Assembly: GCA_026214975.1 (NCBI GenBank)
Contig: CM047808.1
Location: forward strand, 50,161,073 to 50,225,072
Source: Gentiana macrophylla
Lineage: Eukaryota; Streptophyta; Magnoliopsida; Gentianales; Gentianaceae
Length of the DNA stretch: 64,000 nt
Direction of reading: 5' to 3'
Shown here: in pieces, positions 1 to 11,376 of the stretch
Numbering within the stretch: position 1 is the stretch's first letter
How the letters are laid out: the number at the start of each line of letters is the position of its first letter
Notes under the pieces: model-generated
Told to the model about the DNA's origin: nothing
Database searches by the model: none
What the model saw: the letters and a program-made list of their open reading frames with translations, nothing else
Position numbers and translations under genes: made by a program

Positions 1-110
1 TTATTACCTATATTTTACTTTGTATCTTCGTTTGTTGTTGGTCTACCCGGATGATGGTGCAGAGCGCAGCGAGAATTCTACCAATGGTCATGCTGCTTTC
101 GCCTTGGTGA
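1..110 (+). repeat. Inverted partial copy of the plant-mobile-domain gene segment
   Basis: This stretch matches the reverse complement of about 1281-1398, inside the plant-mobile-domain pseudogene, with few mismatches. It includes the pseudogene's short intron tail but has lost the acceptor AG and a 12-bp piece of the following exon. Because intron sequence is present, it was copied as DNA and not through a spliced mRNA. Confidence 0.8.
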
Positions 111-118
111 ATAGCTTG

Positions 119-216
119 GTGAACTCCAAGTTCAGTCATATCATACCATAAAAAATCCATTCAGAAACATAAAGAGGAAGAGAGTGAACTCCAAGTTCAG
201 TCATATTATACCAAAA
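119..216. repeat. Two direct copies of a ~33-bp unit
   Basis: The unit starting GTGAACTCCAAGTTCAG occurs at 119-151 and 184-216, differing by about one base. The rest of 217-467 is AT-rich with no supported gene. Confidence 0.6.
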
Positions 217-467
217 AAGTATGGAGATTCATCATACAAAAGGGGTCCTCATACAAGGAAAATTAAGAAACTAGTCGCAATGCGTTGAGGGAATAATAGA
301 GTTTTTATTTGATTCATATCAATTAAAATTTTATTACATCTCAAAACAAAAATCAAGCAGAAAGAAAGAAAGAAATGTTTTTCGAGGGAAGGAACAACAA
401 ATTAACTAAACAAGAATATAGTCCAACAACTCTTGGCGGGCAAACTCAAGCAGCTCTGTTATCTTCT

Positions 468-3400
468 CTAAAGCTTCGTGTTCCCCGGTTGCAACTGAGG
501 TGCACTCTCGAGCTCATTCAGGCCAATATGCAATTCAGAGACAAGAACTTTCATATTTTTCCACTCCTCTTCACGGCTCGCAAGTAACAAGGCCAGTTGT
601 GCTTCCTTTTTCTTCAGTGTCTCGACTTTCTTCTCCAAATTCTCCCTTCTGGACACGAGCTCGGCGAGACTTGATTTTGATGATTCGATCTCTTTCAGAT
701 GATTTGCCTCAGATGCCTTAAATTCATCAAGTTGTTTTGAAAGGATAGAATGCTTTGCTTCATACAAAGATACGGTAAGCCTACCCGCAATGTCCTTCTG
801 AGATGCACTGTGATGCGATGCGCTTTTAAAGAAGGCACCAAAGATAGTTTCCAAGCCAGAAAGGTCCGACCTACTATGGCATTTCATCTCGTCAAATATC
901 TTGTAAACATCATCCTTTTTTAGGCCAATTCCTCTAAAAGACAACTGGAGATCTTGGTTTTGAGTCTAGTCCAGAGCATGTTGGTCAGATGTTGATAGCA
1001 ATCATCGATGATACGTCTAGAGTTAAATTCTGAAACTTCCACGGGCAATAGATGTGGATGAGAAAGAGGTGTCGCCGGCCGTACACTTTTAAGAGGCTCT
1101 TTTCTCGATGTAACCTTAGCAGTAGTGTGGTTCAATGATGGAGTCATAGCACACACGTTCTCTACACCATTGTCATGTTCCTGAACAGAAGTCCCTTGAA
1201 GGAGTTGAGGAGCTGGCGACGAGACTTCATTTTCTCCATCCGTCACAGGAAAGTAATGATTCTTCTTAGTCTCCTGAAGTGCCAAGGCGAATGAAGCAGG
1301 ACCATTGGTAGAATTCTCGCTGCGCTGTGCACCATCATCCGGGTGAGCATCTGGGTAGACCAACTGCAAAACGAAGATACAAAGTAAAATAGAGGTAATA
1401 ATAATGAAAAGTGTGAGCTTCAAGGAGTAAGGGATTACCTGTCGTTCAGACTCTTCTGGTTGGTCCCCCCTCTTCTGGCGCTTCCGGATCCTATCACTAT
1501 GTGAAGAACTCCCGCTAGTGCCCAAGACGACGTCAGGACGCCTTTTATCCCTCGATGTAGTACACGCCTCCTTGACTTTTGTAACTACCTTAGAGGCAAG
1601 GCAGGGAGCCGCATAGGGAGATGCAATCGAAGGACGCGAAGGCTTGGTTGGATTTTCTCTAGCTTGAGGAATGGTTCTCTTCTTTCTAGCCGTCGTCTCC
1701 AAGAACAAAGATCTCCCATCAATCAAATATGTACTACGCATTTTCAGCCACCACGCTCGAAAATCAGAAGAAGAATGGTTGTTCATCTCGCTTGAGCAGG
1801 ATGGAAGTGCTAGAACAACTCTGAAGACCGATGAATTTTCTCCACAAAATTCTAGCTAACTGTATGTGGGTGGTTCAAAGGTCGGCTGCAAGTTCCTTTG
1901 GAGTGGTCTGATAAAACCCAAATTGATGTGCAAACCTAAAAGGGCTGTATGGCTCGACCCAACATGAACCATTCCGATGCAACACCATAAAGCTTGAGCG
2001 AGCAGCAAGGAAAAATGTCCTCTCTCGGAGAAATAGTTTTCCATCATTCTCTTTGATCTCTATACGGCTCCTAGTAGTGGCAGTCGTGCTCCAATCGATG
2101 TCACGACCTCTATGGATAAGCTCCCTAGCGGCATAGTCCTCAAAAGGCTTTGATCCTCCTTCTCCTGAATAGCGGGTCATGAAGGGACCATCCAAACGAG
2201 ACGGTACTCTATGACTGGTGTCAAAATATCGGGCCATCCATCCGAACACATAATGGCATGGGAGAAAAACATCTGCTCGTTCCGGGGTCGGTGAATGAAC
2301 AATCTCACCTAAACCCTTGTATACACTAACCAGCTGATGATGCTAAGATCTACCCTTTCAAAAACAATTTATAAAGACTCGAAACTGTGGGTAAACTAAC
2401 TCTCTAACCGGCAGTGTATCGGGTTGATTGCTAGAATAGCTATAGGAGTACGAGGTCGAACCCAAAGGAATCGTGCTTGCAAGTACCAAAGTGAACGTAA
2501 TGCTTAGTCTAGGTGATCAATGTTCTTAAGGTTTTGTTTACTACAACGACACTAAGTGATTCTAACTAACGAGTCTAAAGATAAAAAGAACGAAAGAAGA
2601 TTAAACTACTAGGTTTTAACGATAAATTAAGGGACATAGCCGAACCATGATCGAAATAGCTAGTTTCACCCAATGGAATGACAAAACCGGGAGTGTGCAA
2701 TAAACGAACAAACTCTTACATTCAATTTCACGGATACGTGCTCCTAATCCCGGTGCTAAGGTCTGAACAACTCTTCCCCAACACCTTATGCCAAGTCAAC
2801 TAACCTTCCCTAAGGAAGATTCATTCACAAGACAATATATACACGAGAGCCATTTAAACGTTAAAACGAGTAACCTCGTACTACAATGCGATCCTAGACC
2901 CCTTTTCCCACACCCCTCTCTCTGAACAACTCTCAAGATTGATGTGTGTGATTTTTGACCTAGGTGATCAATCTAGCCCAAATCCGTTATAACGAGTTCT
3001 AGGACATGAAACAAGCAAGATATAGCATTAAAAAGCACTACACACCCCCAATTTCATCACCCCAAAGGGTGATTTCACCAAATATCACATGGTTCAACTA
3101 TGTTAGGATTTTAGCTACACATAATGAAATCTAAACAACAAACAAGGTAGAAAAACATAGCAATAACCATAAAAGAACAAGAGAATAAACTTACTTGATT
3201 AAGAAATTAAGAGTACCAAATTCGTGCTCCAAAAGATTGAATTTTGACAATCGAAATGTAACAAATCGAAGTTCTAAGTTAGATAATCAAAGAGAAGATC
3301 GAAAGACGATTATAATGATATATAGCACTAATTCTAACTCCTAAGGATGAAGAAAATCGCCCAAAAGAGGCCTAAAGTCGCCTAAAACCTACTCTCCCTT

Positions 3401-5094
3401 GCTGCTGCGATGTTTGAGGTGTTTATATAGTCCAGGGTACTTGTCCGTACGGATAAAAGGCTATCCGTCACGGATAGTTCATCATTTTCCGATCGTCCGT
3501 CACGGACAAAATGTGTCATCCGTACGGACAACTCTCTGGTTTTGCCTCAGATTGCTCCATTTCGGCAAACTCTGCGATAAACACTTCATAACTTCTTCAT
3601 CCGACCTCTGACGATTGTGGGGATTCAAAAACCCTTAGAAATATATTTGAATTATCTACAACTTTCATGAAGACACCATGACCAGACAATGCCTCCATAA
3701 TCTGTCAAAATGCTGATGAAGTGAACATATGGTGAGAGCAACAACTATTTCTCTACCTTTTCTTATTCTTTCTTCTTCCTTGGCTCATTCTTGCACCTTG
3801 ATCACACTTATCATCATAAATCTTCGCCTTCCGGGTTCTCGAGACACCGATACCCTACAATCTCATGAATGAACAAGACACACAAACGATTCCGGAGGGT
3901 AAAAGTGCTCGGAATGAGGTTAATATCAATAAAAAGAGGTAGTAAACCATCAAAGTGACGGGATTACTCCTCGTTCTATAAAATCACGATATTACCCCAA
4001 AACGGTCTAGAAACACCAAGAAACATGCTAAAAGTGTGCTAAACGGGGGTAGAAAATGCACCGGAATCACGTAAAGTTGACTCCCATCACCAGCACAGGG
4101 GCAGCAATGGATAACCTCATTCCAGAAGCAATCAAGCACGCCATTTTGAATGTGGAAGGTCTGATAAAGGAACCATTGGTCGGAAGGACAAACAAACACA
4201 GCCAACATGCAACAAGAGCCGCCAAGTAGGTCTCATATTTTAGCTCTTCGTTTACTCCAAGCTCGAGAAAGGGAGTTTCGTCTTGGGGTGACCTTGGTCG
4301 TGGCTTATCTGGAATGACTCCATCTAGATTATATGTCTTACTTGGCCGGTTCGCTCCTTTTGTTGGCGTCGTAGTTGGCTTGGGATGCTTCAAGGGCAGG
4401 CAACACCAGAATTTAATCCATGCAACAACGGGAAGTTGGGGGTTGTAGATGTCATACTCACCACCCAAGCAACGGAGAAAAGATGCAAAAAAGTATTGAC
4501 AACTCTTGAGTACAGGCCTCAAAGGACGAGCATTGGATCATGTTAGCTCCTACAAGCTTGGGATGATCTCCTCATAGCAACCTCCGGAGACAGGGAGACC
4601 ACCAATCTTTCACAAGTCCATCAACGAGATGGACACTTCCCAGCATCAGTATGCAAAGTGTTGGTCTCCGGGCACCAAGCTTCGCAAAAGGCACAAACAA
4701 CATTCTTATTCCGGGTGTAAGTGAACAAGGATGCATATAAAGCGTGGAAAATGAGACTCTTCTTGAGCGCCTATCTACTGCGGGAAAGAACATCCTCAAG
4801 CCACTCCCAGTAGCGTTCAACATATCCAAACGCTCCTTGTGTCGTATGTTGGGGACCCCACTGTACCTCCCCATTAATGATGCGTCGCCCAAGAGTCACA
4901 AAGGTGTGTTGGCGAGGGCCCTGAGTGTGTATAGAAGAACTCAACTTGTGGACTGATTCACCCCGTGAAATTCTATGCTCGATAGAAAGTGGTGATGCTA
5001 CGATATCATGGGAAGACGAAACATCAAACTCGATAGAAAGACATATCCGGAGCTTGATCCCAGTCTCTATAGCGGCATGAGCATGATGAAGCAC
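468..5094 (-). pseudogene. Plant-mobile-domain (MAIN-like) gene, interrupted and frameshifted
   Basis: The gene reads leftward from about 5094 to 468 in several frames. The family-typical YWEWLEDVL motif lies near 4800. A block resembling GEVSISLMDL...GGLPVSGG follows at 4650-4560 but in shifted frames, with internal stops. The segment 4522-4090 holds the family's VLPTNGSFIRP...SIAAPVL block. An insertion at 2335-4089 then splits the domain, which resumes at about 2333 with VSVYKGLGEIVHSP and continues to 1875. The 3' part (1786-920) is a serine/proline-rich linker. It contains a 75-nt GT-AG intron at 1364-1438, a multiple of three, so the frame stays open either way. The C-terminal piece (944-468) is a charged coiled coil and is one frame out. 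Plant mobile domains occur in MAIN/MAIL1 genome-stability proteins and in many transposons. The breaks and the transposon context argue for a mobile-element-derived copy. It is not a functional gene as read. Confidence 0.8.
2335..4089. mobile_element. LTR-like insertion (probable solo LTR) inside the plant-mobile-domain gene
   Basis: The insert starts TGATGATGC and ends CTCCCATCA, so it has TG...CA termini. It is flanked by CCAGC at 2330-2334 and 4090-4094, a 5-bp target-site duplication typical of LTR retrotransposons (the match extends to ACCAGC if the last A is counted outside). Removing it and one repeat rejoins the interrupted domain in frame. I see no coding region in its 1755 bp. CCGTACGG/CCGTCACGG repeats occur at 3445-3535. 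A lone LTR left by LTR-LTR recombination is the simplest reading. A non-autonomous element is possible. Confidence 0.75.
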
Positions 5095-5166
5095 AACGAG
5101 ATATCTCTCACCATCTCGTGTAATCTACTTGAATATTGCCATCTGGCTGTCCGGATCTGTTGCGTA

Positions 5167-5565
5167 GGGTGGTGTCACAAAGTACCCCACTCGCGTTCTT
5201 GACTGGCTGGATGACTGGATCTGTTACACAGGGTGGTGTCACTAAGTACCCCACTCGCGTCTCCGGATGTGCTACGCAGGGGGTGTCACTAAGTACCCCA
5301 CTCGCGTCTCTGACTGCCTGGATGTGCTGCGCAGGGTGGAGCAACCAACTACCCCACTCGCGTCTTGGACCGACTAAGCGTTTCTGGATCTGCTACGTAG
5401 GGTGGGACATCCAACTACCCCACTCGTGTCCTCGATCGGCTGAATGTCTGGATCTTCAACGCAGGGTGGTGTCACAAAGTAACCCACTCGCGCTCTCGAC
5501 CAGCTGCTTGTCGGACACAGGGTGGTATCACAAAGTATCCCACTCACGTCCACGAAACGGCCTCC
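5167..5565. repeat. Minisatellite, about seven units of 48-66 bp
   Basis: Each unit begins with a form of GGGTGGTGTCACAAAGTACC followed by CCACTCGCGTC and a more variable tail containing CTGGATCTGC. Units start near 5167, 5231, 5279, 5334, 5400, 5464 and 5520. The array sits just upstream of the 5' end of the minus-strand mobile-domain pseudogene. Confidence 0.8.
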
Positions 5566-5890
5566 GGTTTCCCTGCAAAGCAAGGAAAAATAATTAAACA
5601 AAAAAAAAACAAGACAAAAAAAATTGACTTTTAGTCAACTGCCGACGAGAAACACGAAAGTCAAGAAAAAATGACAATCGACTTCCAATCAGCAGTCGAC
5701 ATGGCCAGTTAGCCAACTAAAGAGGAGGAATGCCTGAGATTCTAAGTTTCCTTGACTCTTTTGGGTTGAAGAAGAATTGATGTGCTTGAAAGAGAGGTGA
5801 ATGTTTCTTTATATAGGAGAAGATGGAAAGAATCAAGGCTCTTCTAAGCAATGTGGGACGAAAATTACTCAATTGTTATTGGTTTATTAT

Positions 5891-5930
<40 letters not shown>

Positions 5931-6161
5931 AGGGGCGTAGCCGACTTAAAAGAAAAGGGGTTGGTTTCCTTTTCTTTCTTTTACTTTGTCCAATAAAAAA
6001 ATAAGGAAAAAAAACAGAGAAGAAGAGAAGAAGAAAAAGAGAATGAAAAAAGAAGGTTTGTTGCTCCAAAAAAAAATAAAAAAAATAATGAAAATAATGG
6101 GGTTATAAAGTCGAGACTCGTCGTTACGGTAAAATTTTATCGGGACAACAACAAGTCTCGA
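5566..6161. other. A-rich non-coding stretch with a long poly(A) tract
   Basis: It contains an uninterrupted run of about 38 A at 5891-5928 and purine-rich sequence on either side. TTTATATAGGAG at 5810-5821 is a possible TATA box, but I find no gene for it. No supported coding sequence. Confidence 0.5.
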
Positions 6162-7383
6162 TGGGGCATTTGTAGATATAAAAAGTTTATGTGACATAAT
6201 ATATATGTCACGTACTGCATTTGTCTCAAAATTAAATTCATTGTATATTATTTCATATACAAAATGATAGGAAATAATATAAATAAATAAGTAAATAAAA
6301 TCTCTTACAAAATTAAAAGATTTAATTATTTATAATTAAATGGCTATGTAGATATACAAAATATATATGTGAAATATTATATTTTCACACATACTACATA
6401 TATAATCGTTAAATCTAAGTATTTTTATATTATTTCTACATTAAATATTGGGGATAATATAAAAGTCAATAAATCATAAAAATCTTTTAAAAATCAATTA
6501 ATTAGGAGATTTTATTGATTTATAATAAATGTGGAGATCTTCTAGAAATTGCAAGAGCCAATCGGGAGAGTCTGGACGCATTAAATACAGATATTGTAGG
6601 AATCAATCAGAGTGTGGACACATTAAATGAGTGTGGACGCATTAAATGCAAGTTAATTCCAAGCCACTCATCCATCACTATAAATAGGAGAGGCATTGGT
6701 CATTTGCAAATACGGAAACACAGAGCATTAACACAGAAAACGGAAGCACACAAGGATTCAAGATTGGAGAGGAAGCATCAAGCACGCCATTCAAGCATTC
6801 AAGCACCAAGAAGGAGGGGATATAGCACAAGGAGCGTTCAAGTGATCTTCAATCTTTGAGGATTCTTCATCAAATCCGGCGTTCTTCAACATCACTTGAA
6901 GATCATCCACCAAGAAATCCGGAGTTCTTCAATTATCTTTGAGGGTCTTACAACCTAATCAAGAGGGCGAAGGTGAGTCAAACCACTTCTTCGAATCTCC
7001 ACCCAAATCAAACATTCTACAGCCATATTTGGGAGAAAGCAACCAAAGTCAAGATCTTCCGCCATATCCGGGAGAGAACAAACACAGATTCAAGATCTTC
7101 CGCCATACTCGGGAGGAATCAACCAAAGTCCGTTTCTTCCGCCATATTCGGGAGTAATCAACCACAAAGTCAAAATCTTCCGCCATATCCGGAGGAAATC
7201 AACCAAAGTCAAGATCTTCCGCTAAATCCGGGAGTCCAATAATTGTCAACAATTAAAGAGGAGAATCAAAGGATTCAAGAGATTGTAACCGCTTTTTATT
7301 TTATAAATTAATAAAATTTCATTTGTTACAATTTTGTGTTTTCTTTGTTTATTTTCAGGGATTAACACAAAATTTGTGTTACA
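6162..7383 (+). mobile_element. LTR of a gypsy-like element followed by a PBS-like site
   Basis: The LTR starts TGGGGCATTTGTAGATAT and ends TTACA. It is followed at 7390-7407 by TGGCACGCTCGGTGGGAC, a primer-binding-site-like sequence seen downstream of plant gypsy LTRs. A TATA box (CTATAAATAGG) lies at 6679-6689, and a likely polyadenylation region (AATAAAA) near 7310. No gag-pol follows: the downstream sequence switches at once to a mobile-domain gene fragment and then to a foldback element. Confidence 0.65.
7041..7231 (+). repeat. Tandem ~40-bp repeats in the LTR R/U5 region
   Basis: Five imperfect units carry the core CTTCCGCCATATCCGGGAG, spaced about 37-42 bp apart. The array is transcribed if the LTR promoter at 6679 is active. 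Open frames across it reflect the repeat and show no known domain. Confidence 0.75.
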
Positions 7384-7393
7384 AATTTATGGC

Positions 7394-7470
7394 ACGCTCG
7401 GTGGGACTTGACTTCGATGACTCAATCTCTTTCAGATGATCTGCCTCGGATGCCTTAAATTCAACATATT
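7394..7470 (+). repeat. Fragment homologous to plus-strand 660-735 (mobile-domain gene antisense)
   Basis: From GCTCGGTGGGACTTGAC onward the sequence parallels 660-735, sharing CAATCTCTTTCAGATGAT-like and GATGCCTTAAATTCA blocks. The match begins inside the primer-binding-site-like sequence, which itself resembles GCTCGGCGAGACTTGA in the mobile-domain gene. Confidence 0.7.
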
Positions 7471-7479
7471 CTTTTTTCG

Positions 7480-7960
7480 GTGCGATATGGCTTCCTTTTT
7501 TTTTCCAACATATTCCGATGTGATTTCAGAAAATCTGCTGTCGAAATTCACTATTGTTCGAAATTCACTATCGATATTTACTGATTTTCGGGATTCACTT
7601 AGAAGATTCACTGAGTGAATTTCGATAGTAAATCTCATGAAAAACGATGCAATTATATCGAATCAAGTATCAAAACGAAGAGCATCAAAAAATAAAAAAT
7701 TCAGTGAAATTTTCGTTACGTTTGGAGATCTAGATCAAGAGATATGAGTTTTTGAAAATCGGGGAGGAAAGAGAAAGAAAAAAAAAAAAAACAGGAGTGT
7801 TCACTAGCGCGTGTCGTGTTTTTTTTTTTTTTTTTGGTTTGGTTCTTCAGCCTATAAAAATTACGAGAGTTGGCATTCTCCCTATAAAAAAATATTAGGA
7901 TGTGCTGTTACTAAAAAATATTCCAGAAGTTGTCATTATCCCTAATCCTCCTTATAATTT
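7480..7960 (+). mobile_element. Foldback (palindromic) element, copy A, left-truncated
   Basis: It shares with copies B and C the inner blocks GATTTCAGAAAATC, GTCGAAATTCACT and AAAACGATGCAATTATAT, the block GTTTGGAGATCTAGATCAA, and outer ends with AAAATTACGAGAGTTGGCATTCTCCC-like sequence. Its left half is cut by the mobile-domain fragment at 7470. No coding capacity seen. Confidence 0.65.
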
Positions 7961-8024
7961 ATTTAGACTTGATAGATTTATGCATAAAGTTCATTACATT
8001 TGTGTTAATAAATTGTAATTTGGG

Positions 8025-8665
8025 GGGGAATGAGGGAGAAGGACACAAACATTTCATCAATTAAGGAAAATGACTGTTTTTTTGAAACTTTTGCATACAG
8101 GACAAAACTATTTCTTATTTTATTTTTTATTTTTCTGGCACATTTTTTTTATAAAAAAAAACCCCCAATACATATTCTCTCTCATCCATCTTTTTTAAAC
8201 ACTCATATCTCTCAATCTAAAACTTCAAATTTGAAAAAAAAAAATTCACCACATTTTTTATGTTTTAATGTTCTTTATTTTGAGACCATATTCAACATAG
8301 TTCAACGTGATTTCAGAAAATCCCCTGTCAAAATTCACTCTTGTTCGAAATTCATTGATTTTCGGAGATTCACTGAGTGAATTTCGACAGTGAATCTTGA
8401 AAAACGATGTAATTATATCGAACCAAGTCTCAAAACGAAGAGCATTATCACGTTTGGAGATCTAGATCAAAAGATATGAAATTTGAAAATAAAATAAAAT
8501 TGGAACAGCGTCCTTATAGCAGTGTCAGATTATTTTTTCTTTTTTTTTTGGGTTTTGTATAAAAATTATAAGAGGTGTCATTATCCCTATAAAAAAGATA
8601 TGGATGTCCAATTACTTGAAAATATTTCAGAATATGTTTTTATCCCTAATTCTACTTTGTAATTT
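8025..8665 (+). mobile_element. Foldback (palindromic) element, copy B
   Basis: The left arm (8160-8300) and right arm (8400-8510) are reverse complements with gaps: ACACTCATATCTCTCAATCT on the left against GATCTAGATCAAAAGATATG on the right. The centre carries smaller inverted repeats of the type AAATTCACTGAGTGAATTT. Copy C matches it end to end in the opposite orientation, which defines the approximate borders. Confidence 0.65.
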
Positions 8666-8689
8666 TCATCTCTTAAGTTACTATGATAA

Positions 8690-8795
8690 GTTATGGAAGG
8701 AAAGAAATAGAATTTATAAGTTCACTCATATGTTATGGAGGGAAAGAAATAGATTTTATATGTTCACTCATATGTTACGGAAGGAAATAAACAAG
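8690..8795. repeat. 42-bp tandem repeat, about 2.4 copies
   Basis: Units starting GTTATGGAAGGAAAGAAATA recur with a 42-bp period at 8690, 8732 and 8774 (the last partial). 42 is a multiple of three, which explains a short open frame here. Confidence 0.75.
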
Positions 8796-10509
8796 TAAAG
8801 GAAGTAATAACATACAGTGCCGGCCCTATAGTGAGGTGAGGCCTGGAATCTTAACGCAGCGATACGTGTTTATTTAAAAAAAAAAAATAAATAATTCGTG
8901 TACATTTAATTCGATCCAACCTAATATAATATGTTAATTTTTTTTTTTGATAAATGCCCTTTTTTTTTACTCCAATCGATAAATGTCTCAATGAAAAAAT
9001 TTACTAGCCCCCCAAAAAAAAAAAATTAGACATACAAACAAGTTTTATTAATTTTTTGCATTTACGGATGTTAAAAACGCGATAAGTGTTGAAAAAAATG
9101 TAGTACTTAGGATTTGACAGAGAATTAGAAACTCCAAGACACGTTAATAACGTTATCTTTTAAGAGATATTTCGTCTCACACGATTTGTCACTAAGGGAT
9201 CAAATGAAAATCTCTTTCGGGATACAATGGGGGTGTTTGATTCAAGCAAATGATTTGTTTGAATCAAACCCGAGACATTCAAAGTTTTTACGATGATGTT
9301 GTCAAACTTATGAATTTTGTTTGTATACTTATGCGCTTTTATAGTTTGTCAAGACTTCATAAACGAATGGAAGTTCTCGCATGAAAAAGCCAATTCGGCG
9401 ACTTGTCTTAAAAAAAAAAAAACGAGCGGCACGATAACATGTAAAATACAACCATTGTATTTTAAAATTTCACTAACGAAGATAGAGTACTCAAGACGAT
9501 TATGAGATTTGAATCAAATTAAGTTAGTAATGAAATTTCAAAATATAAAGGTATGATCAAAATAAAATACATTATTAAAATTCCTACCGGGCTTTCGATG
9601 CATTATACAATATACACACAAACACAATGCAAAATATAACACGACAAAACATATAATTTGTCGCTTTTTCTAGTAGATGGCGCTATTGTTAATTTATTTA
9701 AAATTTATTTTGAACAGTAGAAAGAGAGATTGTTTGTCGAAGGTAATCTAAATATATATATAAACTGAAGGAGGAAAAAAACAATTATATCCCCTCCACT
9801 GGAAACGGATAAACAAGTTAACTTGACAAACCAATTAAGTGTTGCAAACGATACTGCTTCTATCGGCATTACGAATTTATTTACGGCACAACGATTACTT
9901 CCGACATCTTTTAAATTACTTTTGTGATTATATTGAATATTTTTATTATTTTGTACAACATAACGTCAGTCGCACTCACACGCATTTTTCGGGTTTCAAT
10001 CCCAACGTCAATCTTACTTATATCATAGTTATAAATGTATTATTTATGAAAAAAAACGTCAGATCCACTGATGCTTTTAGCAAAATGGAACGTCAACGAC
10101 ACTGATGCGCGTACTGTACTGCCAAAAAGTTATTTGATGGTGTTGTAAATTAAATAAAATGATATGGCTGTGTGGTAAATTAAATGAAAAATAATTTAGA
10201 AAAAAAATATGTCGATAATAAAAAAAGTGGTGTCACTACCGATAGAACTCACTTAAAAGTATGCCATCATAATTTTATTTTTTATGGTTCCAAATTTCTT
10301 GAATGTATGTCCGAAGGGATTTTAAATTTCAAAGTATGCTTAAACGAATAGTTATAATTAATGACGTTGATTCTGCACTTAAATGAAGAATAATTAACAT
10401 AAATCCAGAGCATAAACAGCTATAGTACTAGAGATTCAAAAAAATACATTAACTGATCAAAAAAAAAAAAAAAAAAAAAAACAACTTTAATTATTACTAC
10501 CAATCACTC
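8796..10509. other. AT-rich intergenic DNA, no supported gene
   Basis: Sequence downstream of the zinc-finger gene with homopolymer runs (8881-8887, 9019-9028, 10460-10480). ACAGTGCCGGCCCTATAG at 8813-8830 resembles a transposon terminus, but I find no partner. A 16-bp-arm hairpin lies at 9236-9268 (TTTGATTCAAGCAAAT / ATTTGTTTGAATCAAA). Nothing else is recognised. Confidence 0.5.
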
Positions 10510-11271
10510 CTAAAGTTTGAGTGACAAATCAAGCATTTTGGATTCTTCGTTGTTTGACTTCAAAGGCATTTTAGCTTCTGGAGAGAACTTGTGAAAGCCA
10601 TCAACCCTATCCTCACTTGTTGATGCCCTAAAAGGCAAATCCATATGATAATTTTCCGGCGCCAGCCGCGTGACCCCCGGTTGCTGCTGATCAATACGAG
10701 GATTTCTTGAAGGCCACCCACCACCAACACCGCCATCACTTTTACCATAAAACGACGGCAAAAACCCCACGCCACCGCCACGGGAATTACCAAAGTATCC
10801 CACCGGGGTCGGCTTGTGAATCATGGAATGAGCTTGAACGCCTAAGCTACGGTTAATTGAATTTGAACCATGCAAATTAGACAAAGAAGAGATATTTGGG
10901 TAAGGATTGACATATGAATTAATATGACCAAAAGGTGTAGTATCTGCACCCGCGCCGGCACCGTTGTCAATCTGCAGGCCGTTTTTCGCCAGAGATCGCT
11001 CCTTTTTATGCGCGTTTTGGTGTCCGCCAAGAGCTTGTGAACTGTAGAATTTTCTTCGACAATAATTGCACGAAAAAACTCGAGGAGGCTCCGCTTCGTC
11101 GTTATTGGCAGCACGGCCGGGAGCTTGAGATGAACCCATGTAAACACAATCAAGTAGATCTAAAACTGACTTTCTGCTTTGGTTCGAGAGGCTAAGATTC
11201 AATGTCAGATCAGGGTTTTTGTTTTCATCTTCACCATGTCTAAGATTAAAAGGATTTCTTGATGGATTCAT
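10510..11271 (-). CDS. C2H2 (QALGGH) zinc-finger transcriptional repressor, ZFP3/ZFP4/ZFP7-like
   Basis: Intronless frame of 253 aa from the chosen start (MNPSRN...). An upstream in-frame ATG at 11316 would add 15 residues that look like translated leader, so I prefer the second. One Cys2-His2 finger lies at residues 68-88: CNYC, then [10 protein letters not shown], the plant-specific QALGGH signature that contacts DNA. An LTLNLSL segment near residues 22-29 and LDLSLKL at the extreme C-terminus are EAR-type LxLxL motifs that recruit TOPLESS-class corepressors in this family. A serine/glycine-rich, probably disordered region fills the middle. Family members are nuclear and act in ABA/light responses or trichome and floral development, but which role applies here cannot be told from sequence. 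A TATA-like run lies about 90-105 bp upstream. The frame is intact and this is a credible functional gene. Confidence 0.9.
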   Translation of the reverse strand: MNPSRNPFNLRHGEDENKNPDLTLNLSLSNQSRKSVLDLLDCVYMGSSQAPGRAANNDEAEPPRVFSCNYCRRKFYSSQALGGHQNAHKKERSLAKNGLQIDNGAGAGADTTPFGHINSYVNPYPNISSLSNLHGSNSINRSLGVQAHSMIHKPTPVGYFGNSRGGGVGFLPSFYGKSDGGVGGGWPSRNPRIDQQQPGVTRLAPENYHMDLPFRASTSEDRVDGFHKFSPEAKMPLKSNNEESKMLDLSLKL

Positions 11272-11362
11272 TATATAATTAAGGGAAAAAAGAATATGAT
11301 GGGAGAAACTTAACAACTTTATTGTTTTCTATGAAGAATATTGGGTTAAGTAAAACTATACA

Positions 11363-11376
11363 CATATATATATAGT
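11363..11376 (-). promoter_or_regulatory. TATA box candidate for the zinc-finger gene
   Basis: On the minus strand ACTATATATATATGTG lies about 90-105 bp upstream of the preferred start codon, a usual plant TATA-to-ATG distance. The surrounding DNA is AT-rich, so chance occurrence is possible. Confidence 0.4.

Noticed and set aside
5136..5601. Frames of 75-153 codons on both strands
   Set aside because: They run across the minisatellite. Repeats produce open frames on both strands and no family is recognisable.
10560..11153. Other minus-strand frames of 77 and 103 codons in the zinc-finger gene
   Set aside because: They overlap the intact zinc-finger frame and have no domain.
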